DNA of 64,000 nt from Modestobacter roseus (GCF_007994135.1 NZ_VLKF01000001.1:372001-436000); one strand, 5' to 3'; positions 1 to 7,739 are shown, counted from the stretch's first letter. Translations and numbers: made by a program. The notes: generated by a model from the sequence alone, not told the origin.

Positions 1-342
1 CCGCTGGCCCGGCTGCTGGCCAGCGGGCGCAACTACCGGCTCTTCGCGCTGGACCGGCCGCAGCACTACGGCGCGATGTTCGGGGGGCGGCCGCTGCCCA
101 CCGAGGGCGCCGACGAGCTGGTCGCGGCGGCGACGGCCGCATTCGAGGCACTGGTCGGGCACGTCCGGTACGCGATGGCGCGCGGGGCGCTGCGTGACGG
201 GGACCCGGTCGAGGCAGCGCAGGTCATCTGGAGCTCGGTGCACGGGGCGGTGAGCCTGGAGCTCGGTGGGGCGGTGCTCACCCCCGATCCGTCGGCCACC
301 TACGAGACGCTGCTGCGGATGCTGCTGGCCGGCCTGGCCTGA
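1..342 (+). CDS. TetR/AcrR family regulator, C-terminal part (5' end outside window)
   Basis: The reading frame is open from the first base and stops at 340-342. The visible 113 residues form an all-helical C-terminal ligand-binding and dimerisation domain of the TetR kind, with the GDPVEAAQVIWSSVHGAVSLE segment (shortened here) typical of the WHG subgroup. The DNA-binding helix-turn-helix lies before the window, so the operator and ligand cannot be judged. The next gene on the same strand starts 92 bp downstream behind its own promoter-like motif, so I do not assume co-transcription. Family is fairly sure; role is unknown. Confidence 0.75.
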   Translation, partial: PLARLLASGRNYRLFALDRPQHYGAMFGGRPLPTEGADELVAAATAAFEALVGHVRYAMARGALRDGDPVEAAQVIWSSVHGAVSLELGGAVLTPDPSATYETLLRMLLAGLA

Positions 343-382
343 CCCCTTCGGGGGCGGTCGACGCACGATCCGGCGGCCGGGG

Positions 383-408
383 CTCAAGCTCCGGCCGGGA
401 CTGCCGAC
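383..408 (+). promoter_or_regulatory. FliA-like promoter candidate (CTCA-N16-GCCGAC)
   Basis: CTCA at 383-386 and GCCGAC at 403-408 are separated by 16 bp, about 27 bp ahead of the small gene at 435. From memory, motility-sigma (FliA) promoters in flagellated actinobacteria such as Actinoplanes read CTCA-N15-17-GCCGAA. The match is short and sits in GC-rich DNA with a local inverted repeat (CCGGCC near 376 and 391), so chance remains possible. Confidence 0.35.
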
Positions 409-434
409 CTCTCCTGGGACGGAAGGGGTCGATC

Positions 435-617
435 ATGATGGTGTTGGCGTGCAACGCGGTGGGGCAGGCGGCGCTGGCCGCAGGGGTGGCGTCGCTGGAC
501 GACGCCCTGCCCGAGCAGCTGCTCTACGTGGCGGGGTGGATGAGCACCGCCACCGACCTGACCCAGCAGTCGATGCTGATCGCCGACCTGGGGTCCACCT
601 TCGACGTGCTCATCTAG
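435..617 (+). CDS. small hypothetical protein (60 aa)
   Basis: I do not recognise this protein. It is short, uncharged in its first 20 residues, ends in LGSTFDVLI and has no clear signal peptide or full membrane helix. The start has a purine-rich GGAAGGGG at 421-428 seven bases upstream, and a FliA-like promoter candidate precedes it. The convergent DUF2786 gene overlaps its last four bases. If the promoter reading is right it could belong to a motility or chemotaxis regulon located elsewhere; no flagellar gene is in this window. A non-coding explanation cannot be excluded. Confidence 0.5.
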   Translation: MMVLACNAVGQAALAAGVASLDDALPEQLLYVAGWMSTATDLTQQSMLIADLGSTFDVLI

Positions 618-1825
618 CCGGGCAGGGCGCGGCGACCGCCGCCGAGGTCCGCCTCGTCGGCCGCCCTCCGCCCGGCGTCCCAGCCGGCCGGGTCGACCAT
701 CGGCCCCTGCCGCCGCCGGACGTGCGGGAAGAGCTCCTCGACCGCCCGGTCGACGGTGGCCTCGCGGTCGGCCAGCAGCGGCACCAGCGCGCCGCCGTAC
801 GTGGCCCGCGCCTCGGCCCGGGCGGCGTCGCGGGCGTCGGTGAGCCGCTCGGCGACCCGGGCGGCGTAGGCCAGCCAGAAGCCCCGCCGCCACGCCGTCG
901 CGCGGGTGCGGGAGCCGCCCTCGCGCAGCTCGTGGTCCAGCGCCCGGCCCGCCTGCACCAGCAGCGAGGTGACCAGCAGCTCGACCAGGTCCAGGTCGGC
1001 GGCGAACCCGACCAGCGTGGCGATCCCGAAGGCCGGCATCAGCACCACCCGCACGCCGTTGGCGGCGGCCACGCCCTGCAGCACCGCGGCCTTGGCCTCC
1101 ACGTGCGGGTCGTCGAGGTGGAACCGGCGCGCGGTGACCCCGCCCTCGCCGATGCCGGTGGCCCCCTCGCCCATCGCGGCGTCGATCGCGTGCCGGGCCA
1201 TCAGCTCCTGCGCCTTCGCCGTCAGCGCCTCGGCCTCCGCGGCGAACTCGGTGGACTCCGCCTTGGCCAGCAGGCCGCGGATCCGGCCGAGCGCCCGCTC
1301 GTCGGTGACGACGGCGGGGCCGGGAGCCGCCCCGGCCGTCCACCGGGACGGCGGGGGGAGCAGCTCCTCCACCCGGGGCAGGCCCCGCAGCACGCCGATC
1401 ACGCGCAGCACCTCGCGCCAGGCCGCCGCCGCGGGAGTCCCCTCCGCGCGCCACCACTCGCTGACCGTGCCGCCGCGCGCGTCGAGCGCGGCCAGCTGCG
1501 CCGACCAGGCGGCCGGGGCGGCGTCGGCGCCGGCCGGGGCCGACCCGGCGATCACCGTGGCCGCCAGCCGGGCGGCGCGCTGGGTGGCCCGGCGGCGGAC
1601 CACGTGCACGACGTCGGCCGGCTGCCAGCCGCCCTCCCACAGGTGCGGGAGCAGGTCGCCGATCACCCGCTGGGCCTGCCCGTCGCTGTCCACCCCGGGG
1701 TCGCGGCTGGTCAGCCGGACGACGACCCGGTCCAGGTCGGCGACCCGCACCCCGGGTTCGGCCGCCAGCCGGCCACCGGCCAGCAGCAGTCGCAGCACGT
1801 CGTCGGTCGTCGTCGTCCCCGGCAC
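614..1825 (-). CDS. DUF2786 domain-containing protein
   Basis: 403 residues. Residues about 178-216 carry the DUF2786 signature (RIRGLLAKAESTEF, then LTAKAQELMARHAID). The N-terminal 160 residues are helical and Ala/Arg rich, and the C-terminal part has no motif I recognise. The family is common in actinobacteria, without an established function. The start ATG at 1825 is followed by a Thr-rich stretch. The gene stands alone on this strand and runs convergently into the small gene at 435-617. Confidence 0.8.
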   Translation of the reverse strand: MPGTTTTDDVLRLLLAGGRLAAEPGVRVADLDRVVVRLTSRDPGVDSDGQAQRVIGDLLPHLWEGGWQPADVVHVVRRRATQRAARLAATVIAGSAPAGADAAPAAWSAQLAALDARGGTVSEWWRAEGTPAAAAWREVLRVIGVLRGLPRVEELLPPPSRWTAGAAPGPAVVTDERALGRIRGLLAKAESTEFAAEAEALTAKAQELMARHAIDAAMGEGATGIGEGGVTARRFHLDDPHVEAKAAVLQGVAAANGVRVVLMPAFGIATLVGFAADLDLVELLVTSLLVQAGRALDHELREGGSRTRATAWRRGFWLAYAARVAERLTDARDAARAEARATYGGALVPLLADREATVDRAVEELFPHVRRRQGPMVDPAGWDAGRRAADEADLGGGRRALPG

Positions 1826-2006
1826 GGGACCTCCTCGTCGGTGGGGTGCCCCAGCGTGCGGGAGCGGCGTCGTCGGTGGGCGCCGGTCCCGCAGTCGGTG
1901 GACGACGGCCCCACCTGTGGACGGCGGTGGGCGGATCCGGGCCCGGCCACCCAGCCTGCCAGCGGCCTGGACGGCCGCCGCTCAGGACCCTCCGGTGCCC
2001 GCCGGA

Positions 2007-2228
2007 TCAGTCGTCGTCCTCCTGCTCCTCGCCGCCGCCGTCCTCTTCCTCCTCGCCGCCGCCGCCGTCCTCTTCCTCCTCGCCGCCGCCACCGTCCTCG
2101 ACGATGCCGGCTCCGCCGTCCTCGCCACCGCCGCACGCGGCCGTGGTGAACGAGAGGGTGGCGACGGCGAGGCCGGCGGCGGCCATGCGCCAGCGGGACC
2201 GGTGACCGGGGAGGGTGGCGCGGCTCAT
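2007..2228 (-). CDS. small Gly/Glu-rich putative lipoprotein
   Basis: 73 residues. Positively charged start (RSRWR), hydrophobic stretch at residues 15-30 and a cysteine at 32 in a TAAC context, which is a weak lipobox because leucine is expected at -3. The mature part is almost only Gly, Glu and Asp, built from repeats of the type EDGGGGEEE and ending in EEQEDDD. That makes an acidic surface tail with no enzyme domain. It is divergent from the isocitrate-lyase-family gene at 2325. Similar acidic secreted tails occur in actinobacteria; I cannot assign a role. The repetitive DNA (2020-2100) may vary in copy number. Confidence 0.6.
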   Translation of the reverse strand: MSRATLPGHRSRWRMAAAGLAVATLSFTTAACGGGEDGGAGIVEDGGGGEEEEDGGGGEEEEDGGGEEQEDDD

Positions 2229-2312
2229 CGTCAACTCCTGTGGTGTGGGTCGCCGGGTGCCCCGGCGGACGTGCCCGCTCCCTGCCCCGCCCGCAGGTGC
2301 CGCACACCCGGC

Positions 2313-2318
2313 TACGTT
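2313..2318 (+). promoter_or_regulatory. -10 element of a likely leaderless promoter
   Basis: TACGTT fits TANNNT and ends exactly six bases before the ATG at 2325, with no ribosome-binding site between. This is the spacing expected when transcription starts at the start codon, as is frequent in actinobacteria. Confidence 0.45.
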
Positions 2319-2324
2319 GCCCCC

Positions 2325-3107
2325 ATGGCCGACCTCGCGACCCGCGCCCGCACCCTCCTCGACCTGCACGAGGCCCCCGGGATCCTGACCCTGACCAACG
2401 TCTGGGACGTCGTCTCCGCGACCGTGGTCGCGAGCACCCCGGGCGTGCGCGCGCTCGCCACGGCGAGCCACTCGATCGCGGCCACCTTCGGGTACGAGGA
2501 CGGGGAGAACATCCCCCTCGACCTGCACCTGGACATGGTCGAGCGGATCGTCCGGGCGGTCGACGTGCCGGTCAGCATGGACCTCGAGGCCGGCTACGGC
2601 GACGCGGGGGAGACCGCCCGCCGGGCCATCGGGGTCGGCGTCGTCGGCGGCAACCTGGAGGACCAGATGAAGCCGCTGGACGAGGCGGTGGCCGCCGTCG
2701 AGGCCGTGCTGCGCGCCGGCCGGGACGCCGGGATCGACTTCGTGCTCAACGCCCGCACCGACGCCTTCGTGCGCGCAGCGCCGGACGCCGACCACGACGC
2801 GGTGCTCGGCGAGGCGATCACCCGCGGGCAGGCCTACCTCGCGGTCGGGGCGCCGGTCGTCTTCGTCCCCCGGGTCGTCGCCCGGGAGGACGTCGTCGCC
2901 CTCGTCGACGCCTTCGGCCCGCGCAAGCTGACCCTCATCAGCGTGCCCGGTGCCTCGCTGCCCGCGCGCGAGCTGGAAGCGCTGGGGGTCGCCCGGGTGT
3001 CGACCGGGCCCTTCACCCAGCGGGTCGCGCTCACCGCGCTGCAGGATGCTGCCACCGAGATGGTCGCCGGCGGCACCCTCCCGACGGGGACGCGGCCGCT
3101 CAACTGA
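2325..3107 (+). CDS. isocitrate lyase / PEP mutase family protein
   Basis: 260 residues with the alpha/beta-barrel pattern of the superfamily: LTNVWDVVSA near the N-terminus, VSMDLEAGYGD (metal-binding acidic residues) near 85-95, and NARTDAF near 145 on the strand carrying a conserved Arg-Asp. The short length matches the PrpB/oxaloacetate-hydrolase-like members rather than full isocitrate lyase. Likely reaction is C-C or C-P bond cleavage of a small 2-oxo or 2-hydroxy acid; the substrate is not predictable. A leaderless -10 lies just upstream. A 14-bp tandem repeat starts at its stop codon and leads to the next gene. Confidence 0.85.
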   Translation: MADLATRARTLLDLHEAPGILTLTNVWDVVSATVVASTPGVRALATASHSIAATFGYEDGENIPLDLHLDMVERIVRAVDVPVSMDLEAGYGDAGETARRAIGVGVVGGNLEDQMKPLDEAVAAVEAVLRAGRDAGIDFVLNARTDAFVRAAPDADHDAVLGEAITRGQAYLAVGAPVVFVPRVVAREDVVALVDAFGPRKLTLISVPGASLPARELEALGVARVSTGPFTQRVALTALQDAATEMVAGGTLPTGTRPLN

Positions 3108-3146
3108 CGCCGCCGACCTGACGCCGCCGACCTGACGCCGTTGACC
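3105..3146 (+). repeat. 14-bp tandem repeat, three copies
   Basis: TGACGCCGCCGACC at 3105-3118 and 3119-3132, then TGACGCCGTTGACC at 3133-3146. The first TGA is the stop codon of the upstream gene. Because 14 is not a multiple of three, the copies place TGA in all three frames before the next start at 3151. Confidence 0.95.
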
Positions 3147-3150
3147 GCAG

Positions 3151-3693
3151 ATGGCCGCCGACGTGTCCGCCCGGCTCGCCTGGGCCGCGCAGGTCGCCGC
3201 CCCCCGGCCGGGGGAGCGGGTGCTGGAGGTGGGGTGCGGGCACGGTGTCCTGCTGTCCCAGCTCGCGGCGCGGCTGACCAGCGGCTCGGTCCTCGGCCTG
3301 GACCGCTCGGCCACCATGACCGCGGCGGCAGCGGCCCGGAACGCAGCGGCGGTGGCGGCCGGCAGGGTCGTGCTGCAGACCGCGGCCCTGATCGACGCGG
3401 ACCTGCCCGACGCGGCCTTCGACCTCGTGGTCGCGGTGCACGTCGGGGCCTTCTGGCGGCCCCCGGCCGACGAGTACGCCGTCGTGCGCCGGGTGGTCGC
3501 CGAGGGTGGTCGCTTCCTCCTGGTCGACCAGCCCCTGCAGCCGGGGACGGCGCAGGGCAGGGCCGACCGGGTGGGCCGGCTGGCCGCGCCGCACGGGCTG
3601 ACCGTCGCCGCGGTGCACACCGGTGACACCCCGCCCCGCCCGTCGATCGCCGTCGAGCTGCGCCCGCGCCGGACGCTTGTTACTGGCGAGTAG
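3151..3693 (+). CDS. class I SAM-dependent methyltransferase
   Basis: 180 residues. Motif I is VLEVGCGHG at about 24-32, followed by GLDRS for the acidic/ribose loop and DLPDAAFDLVVAVHVG for motif IV. The fold is complete but compact, and the acceptor substrate cannot be told. The start follows the 14-bp repeat array with no clear ribosome-binding site; in-frame initiation after the repeats could be by re-initiation from the upstream gene. Its stop codon TAG lies within a TACT-GGCG-AGTA dyad ahead of the acyl-CoA dehydrogenase. Confidence 0.8.
   Translation: MAADVSARLAWAAQVAAPRPGERVLEVGCGHGVLLSQLAARLTSGSVLGLDRSATMTAAAAARNAAAVAAGRVVLQTAALIDADLPDAAFDLVVAVHVGAFWRPPADEYAVVRRVVAEGGRFLLVDQPLQPGTAQGRADRVGRLAAPHGLTVAAVHTGDTPPRPSIAVELRPRRTLVTGE
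3680..3693. promoter_or_regulatory. TACT-N4-AGTA dyad, possible repressor operator
   Basis: TTACTGGCGAGTAG, an inverted repeat spanning the methyltransferase stop codon and lying 46 bp before the acyl-CoA dehydrogenase start. TetR-family regulators of fatty-acid degradation often use short dyads of this size; which protein binds here is unknown. Confidence 0.35.
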
Positions 3694-3738
3694 TACCGTC
3701 GGTCAGGTCGACGCCGACGACCCGAGAGAGGCACCCGC

Positions 3739-4920
3739 GTGACCACCGACCTGCTGCTGCCCGCCGACTTCTTCGCCTTCCAGTCGCTGCTCAGCGACGA
3801 GGAGCAGAAGGAGCTGCTGGCCCTCCGCGAGTTCCTCGAGTCGGAGGTCAAGCCGCGGGTCAACGCGGCCTGGGCCGCCGCCGAGTTCCCGATGGACCTG
3901 ATCCCGGCGTTCGCCGACGCCGACATCGTCGGGCGCTCCTACGACTGGGAGGGGCGGCCCCGGGCCTCCCGGCTGTTCACCGGCTTCCAGGCGATGGAGC
4001 TGTCCCGGGTCGACCCGTCGATCGCCACCTTCCTCGGCGTGCACAACGGCCTGGCCATGGGCTCGATCATGATCCTCGGCTCGGAGGAGCAGCGGCAGCG
4101 CTGGATCCCCTCGATGATGGCGATGCAGACGATCGGCGCCTTCGCGCTGACCGAGCCCGAGGGCGGCTCCGACGTCGCCCGCGGCATGCGCACCACCGCC
4201 CGGCGTGAGGGCGACGAGTGGGTGCTCGACGGCGCCAAGCGCTGGATCGGCAACGGCACCTTCGCCGACGTCGTCGTCGTGTTCGCCCGCGACGTGGCCG
4301 ACGACCAGGTGAAGACGTTCGTCGTGGAGAAGGGCACCCCCGGCTTCGCCGCCAGCAAGATCGAGGACAAGTTCGCGCTGCGCACCGTGCAGAACGCCGA
4401 CCTGACCTTCACCGGGTGCCGCATCCCCGCGGCGAACAAGCTGGCGGACGGCAACACCTTCAAGGACGTCAACAAGGTGCTCAAGGTGACCCGCGGCGGG
4501 GTGGCCTGGAGCGGTGTCGGCTGCCAGGTCGGGGCCTACGAGGCCGCGGTCGCCTACGCGAAGAGCCGCGAGCAGTTCGGTCGGCCGATCGGTGGCTTCC
4601 AGCTGATCCAGGACCTGCTGGCCAAGATGCTCGGCAACGTCACCGCCAGCCTCGGCATGACCGTGCGGATCTCCCAGCTGCAGGAGGTCGACGCGCTCGG
4701 CGACGACCAGGCCGCGCTGGCCAAGAGCTACGTCACCAGCCGTGGGCGGGAGACCGTCGCGATGGCCCGTGAGCTGTTCGGCGGCAACGGGATCGTGCTG
4801 GAGAACGACGTCGTCCGGTACTTCAACGACGCCGAGGCGCTCTACTCCTACGAGGGCACCCGGGAGATGAACACCCTCATCGTCGGCCGCTCGATCACCG
4901 GTATGAGCGCCTTCGTGTGA
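3739..4920 (+). CDS. acyl-CoA dehydrogenase (glutaryl-CoA dehydrogenase-like)
   Basis: 393 residues, GTG start after GAGAGAGG. FAD-dependent flavoenzyme that oxidises an acyl-CoA to the enoyl-CoA and passes electrons to electron-transfer flavoprotein. Visible: the ACAD signature ALTEPEGGSDVA at about 136-147, a middle beta domain, and the C-terminal YEGTREMN with the catalytic glutamate in the position used by glutaryl- and short-chain dehydrogenases, followed by LIVGRSITG as in glutaryl-CoA dehydrogenases. Whether it also decarboxylates cannot be decided by eye. It is single, with a strong hairpin downstream at 4989-5023. Confidence 0.9.
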   Translation: MTTDLLLPADFFAFQSLLSDEEQKELLALREFLESEVKPRVNAAWAAAEFPMDLIPAFADADIVGRSYDWEGRPRASRLFTGFQAMELSRVDPSIATFLGVHNGLAMGSIMILGSEEQRQRWIPSMMAMQTIGAFALTEPEGGSDVARGMRTTARREGDEWVLDGAKRWIGNGTFADVVVVFARDVADDQVKTFVVEKGTPGFAASKIEDKFALRTVQNADLTFTGCRIPAANKLADGNTFKDVNKVLKVTRGGVAWSGVGCQVGAYEAAVAYAKSREQFGRPIGGFQLIQDLLAKMLGNVTASLGMTVRISQLQEVDALGDDQAALAKSYVTSRGRETVAMARELFGGNGIVLENDVVRYFNDAEALYSYEGTREMNTLIVGRSITGMSAFV

Positions 4921-4988
4921 GGGCCCGCGTCACCCGTTCGGGGCGGGTGGCCGGCTGCCCGCTGGAGAGCCCCGCCCCGGATGTCGAT

Positions 4989-5023
4989 GACTGCCCCGGA
5001 TGCCACCTGCGTCCGGGGCAGTC
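4989..5023 (+). terminator. inverted repeat, likely terminator
   Basis: 12-bp perfect stem GACTGCCCCGGA / TCCGGGGCAGTC with an 11-base loop, between the acyl-CoA dehydrogenase and the response regulator. No T-tract, as is usual in this GC range. Confidence 0.6.
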
Positions 5024-5044
5024 GTCGTCCGTGGAGGAGAGGTC

Positions 5045-5749
5045 GTGTCGGGTCAGTCGGTCCTCGTCGTCGAGGACACCCAGGAGATCCGCGAGCTCGT
5101 CGTCACCGTCCTGCGCCGGGCGGGCATGGACGTCCGCGAGGCGACCACGGGTGCCGAGTGCCTGGCCGAGGTGCGTCGCGAGGCTCCCGACGTCGTCGTG
5201 CTGGACCTCGGCCTGCCCGACGCCGACGGCACCGAGGTCTGCCGCCAGCTGCGCGCCGAGACCGACTGCTACGTGCTGATGCTGACCGCCCGCGCCGAGG
5301 AGGTCGACCTGCTCATCGGGCTGGCCGTCGGCGCCGACGGGTACATGTCCAAGCCCTTCTCCCCGCGCGAGCTGGTGGCCCGGGTGCAGACCATGTTGCG
5401 GCGGCCCCGCACCGTGGCCGTGCCCGAGCCCCGGCCGGCCCTCGAGGACTCGGTGCAGCGACTGGCCGACCTGGAGGTCGACCCGGACACCCGGGAGGTG
5501 CGGGTGGACGGCGCCGCGGTCGACCTGACCCGCACCGAGTTCGACCTGCTCGCCGCCCTGGTCTCCCGGCCCGGCCGGGTGCTGCAGCGCGAGACGCTGC
5601 TGCGCGAGGTCTGGCAGACCGACTGGGAGGGCAACCTCCGGCTGGTCGAGGCACACATGTCCAACCTGCGCCGCAAGCTCACCGCGGCGGGCCTGAACTC
5701 ACCGGAGATCAAGACGGTCCGGGGCGTGGGCTACCGCCTCGTCGCCTGA
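5045..5749 (+). CDS. OmpR/PhoB-type response regulator
   Basis: 234 residues. I start it at GTG 5045 because GGAGGAGA (5033-5040) sits at the right distance; an upstream ATG at 5000 would add 15 residues lying in a hairpin. Receiver domain: acidic pocket VVED, phosphoacceptor Asp54 in VVLDLGLPD, Thr81 and Lys103 in SKPF, all intact. C-terminal winged helix with RTEFDLLAAL and the recognition region ending in VRGVGYRLVA. No kinase is adjacent on this strand; the nearest is the PAS kinase at 8567-10006. A good candidate for binding the direct repeats (11-bp spacing) upstream of the two calY-like genes, since OmpR-family proteins bind such tandem half-sites. Confidence 0.93.
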   Translation: MSGQSVLVVEDTQEIRELVVTVLRRAGMDVREATTGAECLAEVRREAPDVVVLDLGLPDADGTEVCRQLRAETDCYVLMLTARAEEVDLLIGLAVGADGYMSKPFSPRELVARVQTMLRRPRTVAVPEPRPALEDSVQRLADLEVDPDTREVRVDGAAVDLTRTEFDLLAALVSRPGRVLQRETLLREVWQTDWEGNLRLVEAHMSNLRRKLTAAGLNSPEIKTVRGVGYRLVA

Positions 5750-5762
5750 GCGACGCGAACGG

Positions 5763-6581
5763 TCAGGCCGCGAGGCCGCGCCGCCGGGCCAGCATCCGGC
5801 CGGTCGCCGCGTCGACCGCGTGCAGCGTGGCGGCCAGGTCGGCCCGCCCCGCCGTCACGTCGGCGGCGAAGGCCACCTGGCGGCGCCGGTCGACGTCGTC
5901 CCGGCTGCCGGCCGGGCGGGCCAGGCCGCTGAGCTCGGCCAGCCGGCCGTGGGCGACGATCCCGCGCCGGGCGTCGGCCGCGATGGCCCGGCAGACGTCG
6001 GCGACCTCGGGGTGCCCCAGCTGGCCGGAGGGGCCGGCGAGGGCCTGGGCGGCGCTGGCCACGGCGCGGGGGTCACCGGACCGGACACCCCGGGCGATCG
6101 CCGACAACCGGGTCGGCAGCGCGTCGGCGTACATCACCTGCAGCCGGTCCATCAGCTCGGCGTCCAGGTCGGCCTCGGCCAGGTCCTCGACGTCCACCAG
6201 GTCGAGGACCCCGGCGGTCGCTGCGGCGCTCCGGTTGCGCAGCAGGTCCAGCAGGAGGCGTGCGTCGAACGGGGCGGCCAGGCACGCGAGGGCGCCGGCC
6301 GCCGCAGCGGCGGCGCGCACCTCGTCCGTGGGTTCGGGGGTGACGACCAGGAAGCGGGCGGTGCTGCCGGCGGCGCGCAGCTCGGTGAGCAGGGCGGGCC
6401 CGTCCGGTGCGCCGGGCACCGCGGCGGCGGTGACCACCAGGTCCATCGAGATGGAATCGCTCAGCCAGCGGGCGTCCTCGGCGTCGCCGGCCTCGTGGAC
6501 ACCCCAGCCGGCCAGCTCCAGCAGGCCGGTGACCTGCTGCCGGGCGGCGGGGGAGGCGTCGATGACGAGGGCGGTCAGCAC
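5763..6581 (-). CDS. pseudo-receiver plus pseudo-Hpt signalling protein
   Basis: 272 residues, GTG start at 6581 with AGGAG seven bases upstream, overlapping the stop of the preceding gene by seven bases. Residues 1-115 follow the receiver fold (TALVIDAS, DLVVTAAAVPG, LVVTPEP, LAAPF). The phosphoacceptor Asp is Ala52, the paired acidic residue is Ala and the conserved Lys is Ala103. Residues about 140-215 follow an Hpt bundle: AAQALAGPSGQLG aligns with the AAHSLKGSSGNLG pattern, with Gln179 in place of the phosphorylated His. So both phosphotransfer sites are lost and the protein probably works by binding partners. It is the last gene of the calY-sipW operon. Confidence 0.75.
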   Translation of the reverse strand: MLTALVIDASPAARQQVTGLLELAGWGVHEAGDAEDARWLSDSISMDLVVTAAAVPGAPDGPALLTELRAAGSTARFLVVTPEPTDEVRAAAAAAGALACLAAPFDARLLLDLLRNRSAAATAGVLDLVDVEDLAEADLDAELMDRLQVMYADALPTRLSAIARGVRSGDPRAVASAAQALAGPSGQLGHPEVADVCRAIAADARRGIVAHGRLAELSGLARPAGSRDDVDRRRQVAFAADVTAGRADLAATLHAVDAATGRMLARRRGLAA

Positions 6582-7042
6582 GTCACTGCTCCTGTCTGGG
6601 CCGGTGCGGAGGTCCAGCCGTAGCTGGTGAGGGTGGTGATGCGGACCCGGATCCCCTGGTCGGCGTAGGAGCCGTCGACGTCCTGGGTGAGGCTGGTCGT
6701 GCCCGGGCCGACGGTGGCCAGCGGGAAGGTGCTGCCGTCGCGGAAGACGGCGGTGAGCTGGTACCCGGTGACCCCGCGGGTCGTGCTCGGGCTCCAGGAC
6801 ACCCGGGCGTGCAGGGTGCGGCTGGCGTACCAGGTGTTGTTCCACTGGCTGTAGGTGTAGGTGGTGCTGCACCGGGTGCCGGCGGTCGAGGGGTTGGTGA
6901 CCGGTGCGACGGTCAGCGTGCTGGCGTCCACGGTGGTGCGGGCCTGAGCGGTGAAGGACGCCTGGGCGGGGGAGACGGTCAGCCCCAGCACGGTGGCGAC
7001 GGCGACGGCGAGGAGCAGCAGGCTGCGGTGCACCCGGGTCAT
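6575..7042 (-). CDS. secreted fibronectin-III-like protein
   Basis: 155 residues. Clear signal peptide (MTRVHRS, hydrophobic 8-24, then PAQASFTAQA). The mature chain looks like one fibronectin-type-III beta sandwich: SWSPSTTRGVTGYQL in the middle and YGWTSAP near the end, with two cysteines likely pairing. Start ATG overlaps the sipW stop (ATGA at 7039-7042), so translation is coupled to the signal peptidase. The ASFTAQA sequence after the hydrophobic stretch resembles SipW-type substrates, so it may be a minor component processed by the same peptidase. Exported to the cell surface or medium. Confidence 0.75.
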   Translation of the reverse strand: MTRVHRSLLLLAVAVATVLGLTVSPAQASFTAQARTTVDASTLTVAPVTNPSTAGTRCSTTYTYSQWNNTWYASRTLHARVSWSPSTTRGVTGYQLTAVFRDGSTFPLATVGPGTTSLTQDVDGSYADQGIRVRITTLTSYGWTSAPAQTGAVTC

Positions 7043-7695
7043 GCCCGATCACCCTCGGTGTCGTCGTCCTGCGCGACCTCCTGCTCGACCTCCGCCGGCC
7101 GCCAGATGGTCAGCAGCAGCCAGCCGGCCAGCAGCGCCGGAGCGCCGTAGACCAGGGCCTGGCTCACGACCGGCGTGCGCAGGGCCTCGATGAGGTGGCC
7201 CAGCTCGGGCACCACGGCCCGCACCTGCCAGGCGGTGTCGCCCTGCAGCGTGGCCTGCCACGGGTCGACCGCGTCGTTCGCGTCGCCCTTGGTCTCGACG
7301 GTGACCTGGCCGTTCTCGCCGTGCTCCACCGAGAGCACCCGGTGGCTGACGACGCGGTGGTCGTCGACCGGGATGTGGTACGCGATGATCATCCCCGGCT
7401 CGACCTCCTCGACCGGCAGCGGCGTCACGATCGTGACGTCACCCGGGTCGATGACCGGCGACATGCTCCCGGTCAGCATCGTCATCGTGCGGTACCCCAG
7501 GACGTGGGGGCCGATCGCCAGGACCGCGAAGACCAGGACGGCGAGCGCGAGCAGCAGCCGCACCGTCCAGCGCGACGCCCGGGCCAGGGCCCGCTTCCCG
7601 GCGCCCGACGGACGGGCGGCCTGGGTCAGCTGCTGCGCCGGACGCTGGTCGGCGTCCGCGGTGCGTGCGGGGGGTGCGAGCAGGGCGGTGGTCAT
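7039..7695 (-). CDS. sipW: SipW-type signal peptidase I
   Basis: 218 residues. Catalytic Ser77 in the TGSMSP motif after a transmembrane segment at about 46-65, and SHRV at 117-120, where an ER-type/SipW enzyme has His instead of the bacterial Lys. TKGDAND further on is also typical. A second hydrophobic helix near 183-202 anchors the C-terminus. It sits 44 bp after a calY-like gene in the same direction. In Bacillus, SipW removes the signal peptides of TasA/TapA; here it should process the calY-like proteins at 7740 and 59714, since no other signal peptidase is in the window. Confidence 0.9.
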   Translation of the reverse strand: MTTALLAPPARTADADQRPAQQLTQAARPSGAGKRALARASRWTVRLLLALAVLVFAVLAIGPHVLGYRTMTMLTGSMSPVIDPGDVTIVTPLPVEEVEPGMIIAYHIPVDDHRVVSHRVLSVEHGENGQVTVETKGDANDAVDPWQATLQGDTAWQVRAVVPELGHLIEALRTPVVSQALVYGAPALLAGWLLLTIWRPAEVEQEVAQDDDTEGDRA

Positions 7696-7739
7696 GGCGG
7701 GTCCTCCGGGAGGGTGTCAGCGGGTGGGGGAGCGCCAGG

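Noticed and set aside
2007..3926. Long minus-strand frame through the isocitrate-lyase and methyltransferase genes
   Set aside because: Only the last 73 codons have a start, signal-like segment and sense; the rest is antisense of recognised genes.
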